Shown: positions 14,001 through 26,000 of the stretch, piece by piece
Layout: every line of letters starts with the position of its first letter
Position numbering within the stretch: the stretch's first letter is position 1
Source of the DNA: Nelumbo lutea
Lineage: Eukaryota > Streptophyta > Magnoliopsida > Proteales > Nelumbonaceae
Assembly: GCA_022828595.1 (NCBI GenBank)
Contig: JAKGHH010000005.1
Location: 66,955,655 to 67,019,654 of the forward strand
Direction of reading: 5' to 3'
DNA: 64,000 bases
The notes under the pieces: generated by a model
Database searches by the model: none
Seen by the model: the letters and a program-made list of their open reading frames with translations, nothing else
Told to the model about the DNA's origin: nothing
Translations under genes and position numbers: made by a program

Positions 14001-17000
14001 TTTGGTTGCAGATGGGTTCGCCCTCATGATGTGGTAAGCCTATCTAGTCCCAACTTCCTGAGGCAGCCAGAGAAAAGGGGGAGAATCATGTGGAAGGTAG
14101 TAAGGGCAGCAGTTGTCTGGTCTATTTGGGAGCAGTGGATAACAATAAGATCTGCACATTGGATAAAAATCTTGGACCTCTTCCAATCAGTCTCAGTCAT
14201 TGATATTGTAAATTCTTGGACAGCAGTGGCACAAACAGGAACAAGGAAGGAAAAGGTGCATGTGAATTGGACTTCACCAGCTGATAGTAAAATAAGATTG
14301 AGCTTTGATGGGAGTTCCATGGGTAATCCAGACAGCAGGTTAGGTATAGGGGGTATATTCAGGAACCATTTGAGTTTGGTGATGGCATTGTACTCAGGGT
14401 CAATTGGTAATGGTGACTTAGAGCTAAACTGCTTGCACTGTTACAAGGACTAAAACTAGTAAATTAGATGGGGACTCCAAGAGCTAGTCGTGGAAGGGGA
14501 TTCAAAATTGATTACATATTGGACTAGGAAATTAACTCAGCTCCTTGGATGTGCAGGCATGAATTTAGGGAGATTTTTTACCTCTCAAGAGAACTCAATG
14601 CTACCTTTAGTTGGGTAAGAACTGCAAACAGAATAGCTGATATATTAGCTAAACAGGGAGTTAATAGACCTCAGTTGTTTTGGGCAGAAGTTTAAGCTTA
14701 TGCCTCTTGGGTCTTGTTAGAATGTTCCAACCTGTTGTATTCTCCCTAATGTTATTTAATGATTAATGAAATTCTTTGCTGATAAAAAAAAGTACTTTCA
14801 TATAAAAAGTACTTCTATAAAAATACTCTTTTATCAATAACTGAAATTTCATTAAAGGATAATAAAGAGAGTCTTGACAATGAGGCTGGCCAGAAATAAG
14901 AGAAGGAGAAGAGAAGAGAAGGAGAAGAGAAGAGAAGAAGAAGAGAGAAAGGAGAGAAGAAGAGAAGAGATTGGCAATGGAACAATGCTAGCGGCACCAA
15001 CTTTATTATATTATATAGGGCGGCAGAAATAAGAAGGGAAAAGACGCTTGTGCTCCTACTGTAAGTGAGTACAATAACAAACATAACAGAAATAAAAAAT
15101 AAATAAAAAATGCCTTAACTAGCCAAACAGACCCTAACACAAATAACTAAATTATTTCAACACTCCCCCTCAAGTTGGAGTATAGATGTCAATCATACCC
15201 AATTTGTCACAGATCATTGTGCCGCACATGATGAAGACCTTTGGTGAAGATATCTGCAAGTTGTTCTTCTGAGTTGACATATGGAGTACACGTTTCTCTC
15301 TAATAAAATGCTTGTCCACTTCAATGTGTTTCGTCCTATCGTGCAGGACTGGATTAGCAGCAATATTGATGGTAGCTTTATTGTCATAGTAGAGTGACAT
15401 AGGATTGCTCACTGCAAAACCCAGTTCACCTAATAGATTTCTTATCCACATGATTTCAGCAACCCCATGAGACATCGCTCTATATTCTGCTTCAGCACTA
15501 GATCTAGCCACCACACCTTGTTTTTTACTTGTCCATGTGACTAGGCTTCCTCCTACAAAGGCACAATACACACTGGTAGACTTTCGATCATCGACTGCTC
15601 CTGCCCAATCAGCATCAATATATACTTCCACCTTTAAGTGACCATGTTTCTGGAACAACAAACCAACTCCGGGAAACTTCTTGAGGTATCTAAGGATCCT
15701 CTCTGCAGCTTCAAAGTGAGTTGTCCTAAGATTGTGCATGAACTGACTAAGGACACCCACTGCATAAGCAATATCAGGCCTAGTCATAGACAAATACAAC
15801 AGTCTCCCTACGAGTCTCTGGAACTTTTTCACATATTTCAAAAACTCTCCCTGACTGTCTCCCAGATGATGATTAGATTCAATTGGTGAGTCAATTGGTT
15901 TTACCCCCAGCTTGCTTGTATCTTCTAGTAGATCTATTACATATTTCTGTTGGGAAATAAAGATGCCCTTGTAAGAGCAAGGAACTTTAATTCCAAGGAA
16001 ATAACGTAAGGGGCCTAGATCTTTCACCTCAAATTTTAGTGGCTAAGAATTTTTTTAGTCTCCGTATTTCAGTCTCCCAATCTCCTGTGATCACTATGTC
16101 ATCCACATACACAATAAGAGCTACAATTTATCCTTCACCTCTTTTCACAAATAAAGTGTGATTTGACTGGCATTGTTTGAACCCCATCTGTTGGACTACT
16201 AAATGGAATTTATTAAACTAAGCCCGAGGTGATTGTTTCAACCCATATAAGGATTTTTTTAACCTGCACACCTTTTGTTCACTGCCTTTGGCACAAAATC
16301 CTGGAGGTTGGGTCATGTACACCTCCTCTTTCAAGTCACCATTCAAGAAAGCATTTTTGATGTCCAATTGGTAAAGTTCCCAGTGAAGATTTGCTACCAA
16401 TGAAAGAAGGATCCTGATAGATTTCATCTTGGCCACTGGAGCAAAAGTCCCTGTATAGTCCACTCCATATACCTGTGTAAAGCTTCTTGCCACCTTTCTA
16501 GCCTTGTACCTTTCAATAGTTCTATCAACCTTGTGTTTCACTGTGAACTCCCACTTGCAACCCACTGGTTCCTTCCCTTCAGGAAGGTCCACCAACTCCC
16601 AAGTGTTATTTTTGTATAATGCATCAATTTCTTCCTGCATTGCATCTGTCCATTCAGGTTTAGATAAAGCTTCTGCCACATTCTTAGGAACGGAGACACT
16701 ATCCACAGAAGAGAGGAATGCATGGAGTGAAGGTGAAACATGATCATAGGACTCAAAATTAGAGATAGGATGATTAGTGGTACAAGATCTAACACCCTTT
16801 CTCTTAGCAATAGGAATATCAAGATCGTTGATGACAGGTGAATCAACATTTAGAGGAACAGGCATATCAATAGGAGCAAGTGTACCTGGCTGATGAGACG
16901 GATCTGCCTCTGGTGAATCCGATGATGTTGATTGCATAATGTTAGGTTCCACGGCTCTTGAACTCTACTGGCTTTTATGGCGATGATGAAAAACCCAGAA

Positions 17001-20000
17001 TGGAGGAAGATCTGGTAAAGGAGGTAGTTGAGTTTGAGTCGCCTGCTTCTCCTCAACCCTACTCTCCTCCTGAGGAAAAACCGAGAAGAAAGGTTGATTC
17101 TCAAAGAATGATACATCAATAGAGACGTAGTACTTGCAAGAGAGAGGATCATAGCAGCGATACCCCTTTTGAGATAAAGGGTAACCAAGGAAAACACAAG
17201 GAATATCCCGAGGATCAAGCTTACTTCGAGTAGGGGACAGATTATGGACAAAGCAACGACACCCAAAAACACGCATCGGAATGGTGAAGAACGGAGCTGT
17301 AGGAAACAGAAGCTGATGTGGGGCCTTATACTCTAGCAACCGAGACGATATACGGTTGATGATGTTTGTAGCATACAAAATGACATCCATCCAAAAACAT
17401 TTCGGCACATTCATATGAATTAATAATCCACGAGCCACTTCAAGAAGGTGATGGTTCTTTCGTTCAGCAACACCATTTTGTTGGGCTGTCCTGGCACAAG
17501 AGCTTCGCTGAAATGACCCACTCAAAGCAAAAAACTCCGTGAGATCACTATGGAAGTATTCCTTCATGTTGTCTGATTGGAAGATAAGGATTTCAGTTTG
17601 GAACTGAGTGAACACCATGCGTTGAAATTTTTTTACAATTTTCGAAACTTCATCTCGAGATCGCATAGGGTAAACCCAAGTGTATCTAGAGTAATCATCG
17701 ATCAAGGTAATGAAATACTTATATCCAACCTCAGTGGGTAGAGTAACAGGGCCCCAAACATCAGAATAAATAATATGAAATGGAAATTCAGATATTTTAT
17801 TTCTCAAAGGTAAAGAACTTCTACAATGTTTACTCAATTGACATGTTTGACACTGTAATCGACTCATTGACAAGGACTCAAACAACTTTGGAAACATAAC
17901 TTTAAATGACTCAAAAGAAAGATGACCTACACGATTATACCATAAATAGGCTTGACTCTCACTTGACAAACTCATGGACTTTGTAGCCACAAGACCAGCT
18001 TTATTCTCCAACACGTAGAGACCATCTACCATGCTCCCTCTACCAATAGTCTTCCCCGAGGCCAAATCCTAAAACACACATGAAGACGGAAAAAAAGTGA
18101 CTGAATAGTTCAAAGAGTGAGTTATACTACTAATGGATAACAAATTAATAGGTAATTTCGGAACATGCAGTACATTAAAAAGGGTAAGGCCGAGTGGGAG
18201 AGGTATGGTACCTTGGTCAGTTATGGTAGAGAAGGAACCATCAGCTAGTCTGGCCTTATCTCTCATAGAGAGAAGGTTATATGTCTGAAATAAATTTGAC
18301 TTACCGATCATGTGGTTTGAGGCTCCAGAGTCAATAACCCAAGGAGAATCAGTGGTATGAGATGACACATGGAAGGCAGTGGTAGCGTTACCTGATGTAG
18401 ATGCGAAAGAAGTAGAGGGAGTAGGACCGGAATCCATTTGGCGGAGTCCTACCATACAATTCCAAATGGTAACGAAAGGAGTTGGTAATTTATTCCTTAG
18501 GGTCAGAACTGGGATGCCTCTCTTGAGTTACCAATAGACTAGTCTCTGTCGATGCCAAATTAGCTGAGTTATACTTCTTCTAATTCTGTTGGCTTGGTTT
18601 CTTGCCCTGATCAGGTGTTGATTTCTTACCCAAATCCTGTGCCCATTTAGGTTTTCCATGGAGACCCCAACATGTATCTCTCGTGTGTCGTGTCTTCTGG
18701 CAGTGAGTGCCCCAAAGTTTGCTCTTATCATCTATTCTTTTTTGAGAATCACCTTTCTTAAAAGCACCTCTAACATTTGTATTTGAATTTCCCCGGACAG
18801 TTAGGGCAACTGACTCCCCCTCTACACAATTTATCACACTTCTTCTACTCTCTTCTGACTGCACTAAGGCATACACCTCCTAAACTAATGGCAACTCTTT
18901 ACTACCCAAGATCTGCACCCGGATGGACTCATATGAAAGATTCAGCCCTAAGAGAAAGGCAAAGACCCGCTACTGAGATACAAGTGACTTATATGCCTTT
19001 GCATCTTCATCACACTTCCAATTTACATTCCAGTATGATCAAGTTCTTTCCATATCAATGCCAAATCAGAATAGTACATTGAGAGACTCCTCTCCCCCTG
19101 CTTGCAAGTAGAGGATTCAGCTTGCAGATGGTATATCTTGGCGTAATGTATCTGCTCTGAATAGGTGGACTTTGCTTGTTCCCATATCTCACAAGAAATT
19201 TCAGCCCACATAAAAGTCTTCCTTACCTGTGGCAGCATGGAAACCAAGAGCCATGACATCACCATACTATTCTCTTAGTTTCACCTATCATATTCAACAC
19301 TTCCGTACTTCGGTTCCTTCACTCTCCCATTGATATATCCTATTTTCCCCCTAGCAGTGATGTAGAGTTTTATTCCCTTAGCCCATTCAAGGTAGTTTAG
19401 ACCATCGAAGGGAATAATAGCCATGGGGAAACTCATATCCATTCCCCCACTCACTCCATTGTGGCTCATTGGAATCTGAAATGGCAGAATTCTCAGACGA
19501 CATGGTCAAAACAGATAATCAGTCCCAAACACCGGACTTAGAATCCCTCCTTATTCCAAAAAAAAATATGCTCCACACACGTACTCAGTCCACACCCACA
19601 CACTTGGGTTTGAAAACAGTCTGAGCACAAATAGTACCAATTTCAGGACAAAAAAAAAAGGCAAGATTTGGCAGATTTCAAACTTGTACGGTTTTGACAG
19701 TCCCAACCTACCAGCCTTCCAAAATGTCTAAAAACATTAACAACAGGAGAGATCCTTAACACTTATTATCAAGCCAAAAAATTGAGATAACAGGTCATCC
19801 TTGACCTACAGTCACCTTAACATAGGAACAGAATCACACGATCCCAAAACACAAGAGGTATAAACCTCACAAAGGTCTGACAACATTCAGCAGCCCAGAT
19901 TCATTTGGTTTTTTCACTTAGTACACGACCAAGGAGGGTAAAGAAGAGAAAAAGGAAGGATTGTACTAGTTGTAATCTGTTTTCTTCGGCCCAAATTCAG

Positions 20001-23000
20001 ATCTCTGTTCCGCTCAGATTCAGCTCTCTATTCCGCCTAGATTCAGCAAGTTGGAGAAGGAAGGAAGCTTGTTCAATCTGTTCTCTCAATCAGTATTCCT
20101 GCTCTGATACCATCTTGACAGTGAGGCTAGCCAAAAATAAGAGAAGGAGAAGAGAAGAGAAGAAGAAGAGAGAAAGGAGAGAAGAAAAGAGATTGGCAAT
20201 GGAACAGTAATGGCGGCGCCAACTTTATTATATTATATAGGGTGGCAGAAATAAGAAGGGAAAAAACCCTTGTGCCCCTGGTGTAAGTGAGTACAATAAC
20301 ATACATAACAGAAAAAAAAAAATGCCTTAACTAGCCAAACAGACCCTAACACAAATAATTAAATTATTTCAACAGAGAGTATACAATACAATCAGAGAAG
20401 GGAGAGATAAGCTCTCTTAACTCTCCCCAAGAAAGTCAATTTACAACATAGCCCAAAAAAGATGATCTTTTCCCACCCCTTGTTTAGCCAATGCATCTGC
20501 AAAAGAATTAGCATCTCTTTTCACCCATTGCAATCTAATCTCCATACCACACGCCATCCATTTGAATCTCTTTTTCTCATTAACATAATTCCACCAACCC
20601 AACTCCTCTTGCAGCCATCCAATCACTAGCTTTGAATCACCTTCTATAATCAATTTCCGAATGTTCAATTCCTTGGCCCTTATAACACCTTCAATTACAG
20701 GCTTACAGCCAATATTTCAACCCTCAATGAATCACCAACACCAATTGGACCTGGAAAGAAAGCAAGCCTTCATCCTTCCTGAAAACCACTCCAATGCCAA
20801 AGGGACCGGAGTTTCCTTCATTACTGCCATCAAAGTTCCTCTTAATGAATCCACCAATTGGCGGGGAATTACAATTTGCAGATGACATCATCTTGTTTTG
20901 TGACAGGGAGGAAGAGGAATTATGGAACTTAAAGAGTCTAGTGCTTCAATTTGAAAGGAAGTCCAATCTTAAAGTGAACTGGGGAAAAAGTTGTGCGGCA
21001 AGGCTCAATTTAGGGGGAGAGGAGGTGGATTCCCTAGCTAGGATTTTGGCGTGTGAAGTGGGGGGCTGGCCTTTTCAATATTTGGGGCTACCACTGGGAG
21101 GGAACCCAATGGTTGAGAGTTTTTGGTACCCTGTAATTGAAAGATTCTCCAAGAGGTTAGCAAATTGGAAGAGGAATTACATCTCTTTACGGGGTAGGAT
21201 AACCTTAATCAAGTCAACCTTAGCCAACCTACCAGTTTATTTCCTGTCTACCTTTAGAGTACCAATGAAAGTAGCTAACCAGTTAGAGAAGATAATGAGG
21301 GATTTCTTGTGGGAACTAGGGGATACTAAGAAGGATCACTTAGCGAAGTGAGAGGTGGTTTCTAGGAGTAGGGATGATGGAGGCCTTGGGCTAGGAAATA
21401 TAAGATTAAGAAACATGGCTTTGCTGGGGAAATGGATTTGGAGACTACCGATGGAACATGACAAACTTTGGTCTAGAGTGATTGTTAGTATTCATGGACT
21501 GGTAGATAACGGCCGGGATGCAAGACTCGACCCTAGGGCTTCTCATTGTTCTCCTTAGAAAGCTATTCAAGGCATTTTGCCTCTTATGCTTCCTTATTTC
21601 AAATATGATGTCTGCGCTGGAAATAAAGTCTTGTTTTGGGAAGATGTTTGGGTTGGTGAAAACTCCCTTAGAGATAGATTTCCTTCTATTTACTCCTTAT
21701 CTGAAAACAAAAGAAAAGTGATCTCTTTAGTGTTTGTTGGTAACTCCTGGGATTTGGGCTTGAGAAGAGGTCTAAGAGATTCTGAAATGGAGATGGTTGA
21801 TGATTTGATTACTCAGTTAGGGGAAGTCTTTCTTGATCAGTCCTGTAGAGATAACAGAATTTGGAAACCTTCCCACCTTCCCCTTCTGGTTTTTTCAATT
21901 ACTCTTCTTTCTATAACATTTTGCTTCAGACCTCTAACCTTGTAGGGAACTTTCCTTCAAAGGAGGTGTGGGGTAGTCCTGTACCCCTAAAATTCACGCC
22001 TTTTGTTGAGAAGTGGTACTCCAAAAAATCAACACCTTGGATTTATTGCAGAAAAAGAAGCCAAATATGTGCCTCTCCCCCCATGTTTGTTGCCTCTGTT
22101 TGGGTTCTGGTGAGACAATTTCACATTTACTAATCTCATGTCCCTTTGTGTTCTTTATTTGGTCTTGGTTCTCTTCTCTCTTTGGCTATAAGTGGACTCC
22201 CTCCTCAAGCATGGTGAACCTCTTTGATCCAACTTTTTACAGGCAACCAAAGGTTCGTGGAAGGATTATGTGGAGAGCCACTAGAGCTGTTGTATTGTGA
22301 TCAGTGTGGGTGGAAAGAAACAATAGGATATTTAAAGGCAGATGTACATCCAAGGAAAAGGTTGTGGAAGGAATAACTATTAAGGTTATCCATTGGTTGA
22401 AATCATGTGATCTTTTTAAGGATTTCTCAGTTGAAGACATTTATAGAAGTTGGGGTATTGTGGCATCTACTACTACTTCCAAAGATATGATACAGGAAGT
22501 TTGGTCCTTACCGGCACAACAAAGGGTGAAATTGAACTTTGATGGAAGCTCTATAGGTAATCCAGGCCCATCTGGTATAGGAGGTGTTTTCAGAGATGAT
22601 GAAGGCAAGATAATGGCTTTGTTTTCAGGTCCAATAGGAGTTGGAGATTCCTTAAGAGCGGAAATCTTGGCACTACATCAAGGTGTAAAACTGGCCAAAC
22701 AGTTGGGGCTACAACAGATTGAGATAGAGGGAGACTCCAAGTTGGCAATTGGGTGGATGCAATCAAGGCAGTTGGGAATTTGGCAATATAAACACCTGAT
22801 AAGGGAAATTCTTAGCATAACAAGGGAGGTGGGTGTTTGGTTCAACTAGGTAAGGAGATTAGCAAATGGTTTTGCTGACGCCCTAGCAAAACAAGGGACT
22901 ATAAGGGAGAGTCTTTTTTGGGCAATGCTGTAATGTTTGATGTTTATTGGATCAACATTTTCTAATAAGGGTTAAATTTTGTATTTCAAGTTAATTTATC

Positions 23001-26000
23001 TCTAATGAAAGTTATCGTTTCTGATAAAAATAAAAGTGTTTTCTTGAAGAGAGAAGGAAGAGATGAAGAGAAGAAGAGAAGAAAAGATTTTGAGAAATAG
23101 GAGAGCTATATTCTAGCTGCCCCCTTCACTTGTTATTTATAATAAAAAACATAACAGTATGAATAGGACTAGGATTCAAAAACATAATAAGATTTGGACT
23201 ATTGTGGTCCCCACTACCTATCTAAATCCTAACATAACACAACTATCCTAAAATAATCACAAAAATCATCCAATCTTCAACACTCCCCCTCAAGTTGGGA
23301 GTAGATGTCACACATTCCCAACTTGCGTAGATCATGTTTAAGTTTGTTCTTTGCAATTCCTTCAGTGAGAACATCAGCCAATTGTGACTCTGAAGAGACA
23401 TAAGGCAAGCAAACTTCTCCGGTGGTTACCCTCTCCCTTATGAAGTGCCTATCAACTTCAATGTGTTTTGTTCTATCATGTTGGATTGGATTATGGGCAA
23501 TATTGATTGCAGCCTGATTGTCACAGCACACCATCATAGGCTCCTCTACTTTCACCCCAATCTTGCTCAATAGAGATCTAACCCAAAGTAGTTCTGAGAC
23601 ACCATGGGCCATGAATCTATACTCAGCCTCTACACTTGACCTAGCCATAACCGGTTGCTTCTTGCTTTTCCCAAAGATCAAGTTTCCACCTACGAAGGTG
23701 CATTCCCCTGACGTAGATCTCCTATCATCTAAACACCCTACCCATTCTACATTTGTATAGGATTTTAGTTTCGAATTTTCATGGTTTGAAAAAATAATGC
23801 CTCTTCCAGGGTGCTTCTTTAAGTATGCAAGTATTCTCTCAATAGCTTTCCAGTGTTGAACCTAAGGTACATGGATATACTGACTCACAACACTGATGAC
23901 ATAGAAAATATCTGGTCATGCCATACACAAATATAGAAATCGGCCTACCATTCTCTGATATCTCCCCACATCTTTTACCAACTCTCCATCCACAACATTA
24001 ATTCTATGGTTTGGATCAATAGGAGTGTTAGCTGGTTTGGTTCCCAACTTCCCAGTTTCCTATAGTAGGTCAAAAACATCCTTTCTCTGGGAAATGAAAA
24101 CCCTATGCTTTGATCTTGCAACCTCAATCCCCAAGAGGTATTTGAGCTCACAAAGATCTTTAATCTCAAATTCTTGCTACAATAGCCTTTTGAGAGCATT
24201 AATCTCTTCTAGATCATTTTCTGTAACCACTATAGCATCCACATATACGATCAGAATTGACACTAGAGTGTCTCTCCTCTCCACAAAGAGGGTGTGATCA
24301 AATTGGGTTTGTGTGTACCCAAAACGGATAAGTGCCCCTCTAGACCTGTCAAACCAAGTCCTAGGTGATTGTTTCAAGCCATACAATGATTTTTTGAGTT
24401 TGCACACCTTTCCTCTACCAATATTTTCATAAAAGTTTGTTGGAATGTCCAAATATACCTCCTACAAATCACCATTGAGGAATACATTTTTAATATCAAG
24501 TTGAAACATAGGCCATGAGTTGATTGCTGCTAGAGATAACAGAATACGAACTGAACTCATCTTAGCTACTGGTGCAAAATTTTCCAAATAATCAATGCCA
24601 TATGTCTATCTATCTGAGTATACCCTTTTGCTACCAACCTTGCCTTGTACTTCTCTATCCTTCCATCACCCTTATACTTCACAGTGAACACCCATCTACA
24701 TCCGATCGTTTTCTTGTCTGAAGGAAGATCAACTATTTCCCAAGTTTGGTTCTTAACTAAGGCTTCCATTTTTTCTTGTATGGTTGTTTTCCACTCAGGT
24801 TTGGAAAGAGCATCAGTAACATTCTCGGGTATAGACACAGAATCCAAGGAATAAAGAAAAGCTCGGTAGGAGGGTGATAAGGCACTATAGAAAAGATGGT
24901 GTGAAATGCAATGGGTTGTACATTTTCTCTTCCCTTTGCGAAGAGCAATGGAAAGATCAAGATCAGTGGGATCAACTGCAACAATAGTGTTAGGTACAGG
25001 AACATTGTCATTAGAAGAAATGATAGGCTTAGGCTCAAGGGGAATACCTGGAACTACATCTGGGGAATCTAGAGCTTCAGAAGGACTAATGGAGAGTGGT
25101 GCAGTTTGTGGATGTATGGAGTCAACCATCATCTGCTGGTTCTGCTCAGGTACAAAAACTGATGAAGGTGTTGCTAATGGGGATGTTGGTGAAGGCACAA
25201 AGGAAATAGGAAAAGGAATAGACTATAAGTTCTCCTCCCCAAAACTCTCCCCCTGAGGAAAACCACTTGAGAAGTAGAAGGTAGATTAAAAAAATGTAAC
25301 ATCCATAGTGACAAATTTGCTCCTCGATACAGGGTCACAATAATACCCAAGGAAAACATATTTGTTGGCCTTAGGATCCAATTTCTTGTGATGGGGGCCA
25401 AGAATGTGAATAAATGACACAACCTAAAACCCTCAGAGGAATGTGAAACATCTCTGCAATTGGAAAAAAAAGGTTGAATGGAGGAACACGGTTAAGCAAG
25501 TGCACAGTTATAAAAACATCTACCCAAAAACGGACAAGAAATAAAACACATACCATAAGACTTCTTGCCACTTCCACAATGTGTATTTTTTATTCCTGCT
25601 ACTCCATTCTGTTGCGGTGTATGCGCTCTGATGAATTATACCTTGCTCCAAAAAGTATGTTGTCAAGTCCTTCTCAAAATACTCTCTAGCATTATCCGAT
25701 CTAAAGGCCTTAGTCCTTACTCCAAATTGTGTGAAAACCATTTGATAGAATTGTCGGACCAAATTAGGGACCTCATCGCGGGATCTCATCAAATATATCC
25801 AAGAATACAGTGTGTAATCATCTACAAATAGGAGAATATAACGGTAGCCATCCATGCAAGGAATATGATACGGTCCCCATACATCAGTGTGAACAATATT
25901 AAAAGCAAATACACTTCTTTTATCACTTGGTTTAAAAGAATGTCTTCAATATTTTCCCAATTGACAACTCTCACCTCCAAGGTAGATAACTGAACAAACT

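Larger units (their letters stand above)
12290..14695 (+). pseudogene. LINE RT / zf-RVT / RNase H remnant
   Basis: Open pieces at 12335-12730, 12594-12902 and 13848-14453 belong to one decayed ORF2 in different frames. They correspond to the palm/thumb of RT, the Cys-rich zf-RVT region and an RNase H of the plant LINE type (FDGSS...GIGGIFR). The end reads ...[20 protein letters not shown] before a stop, the common C-terminus of this family. Frameshifts, stops and a duplication rule out function. Confidence 0.85.
12255..14787 (+). mobile_element. 5'-truncated L1-type LINE (LINE-1 copy) with RNase H domain
   Basis: A non-LTR retrotransposon remnant between direct repeats aaaagtactttcatata at 12238-12254 and 14788-14804, a typical LINE target duplication. 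It lacks ORF1 and the endonuclease and begins inside RT. Order: RT end (NLKVNWGKS near 12415; LGLPLGG-type motif), thumb and zf-RVT-like region, RNase H (FDGSSMGNP near 14300) and a 3' tail ending ctgataaaaaaa. The RT active-site box is lost (SHLQFASS where FADD is expected). There are many stops. It contains an internal tandem duplication. Confidence 0.9.
14872..20374 (-). mobile_element. Ty1/copia retrotransposon copia-2, complete structure, decayed genes
   Basis: A 5.5-kb element with target duplication gagag (14867-14871 and 20375-20379), LTRs at 14872-15162 and 20113-20374, and primer site tggtatcagagc on the minus strand (20101-20112). It was inserted into the 3' part of a minus-strand LINE, so it is younger than that LINE. 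Gene order gag-PR-INT-RT-RNase H on the minus strand. The LTRs contain a long GA-rich tract. Confidence 0.95.

Noticed and set aside
20863..23036. LINE-2 copy and the minus-strand LINE as one twin-primed insertion
   Set aside because: Both arms contain the same 3' part (RNase H and tail), which a single inverted insertion would not give.
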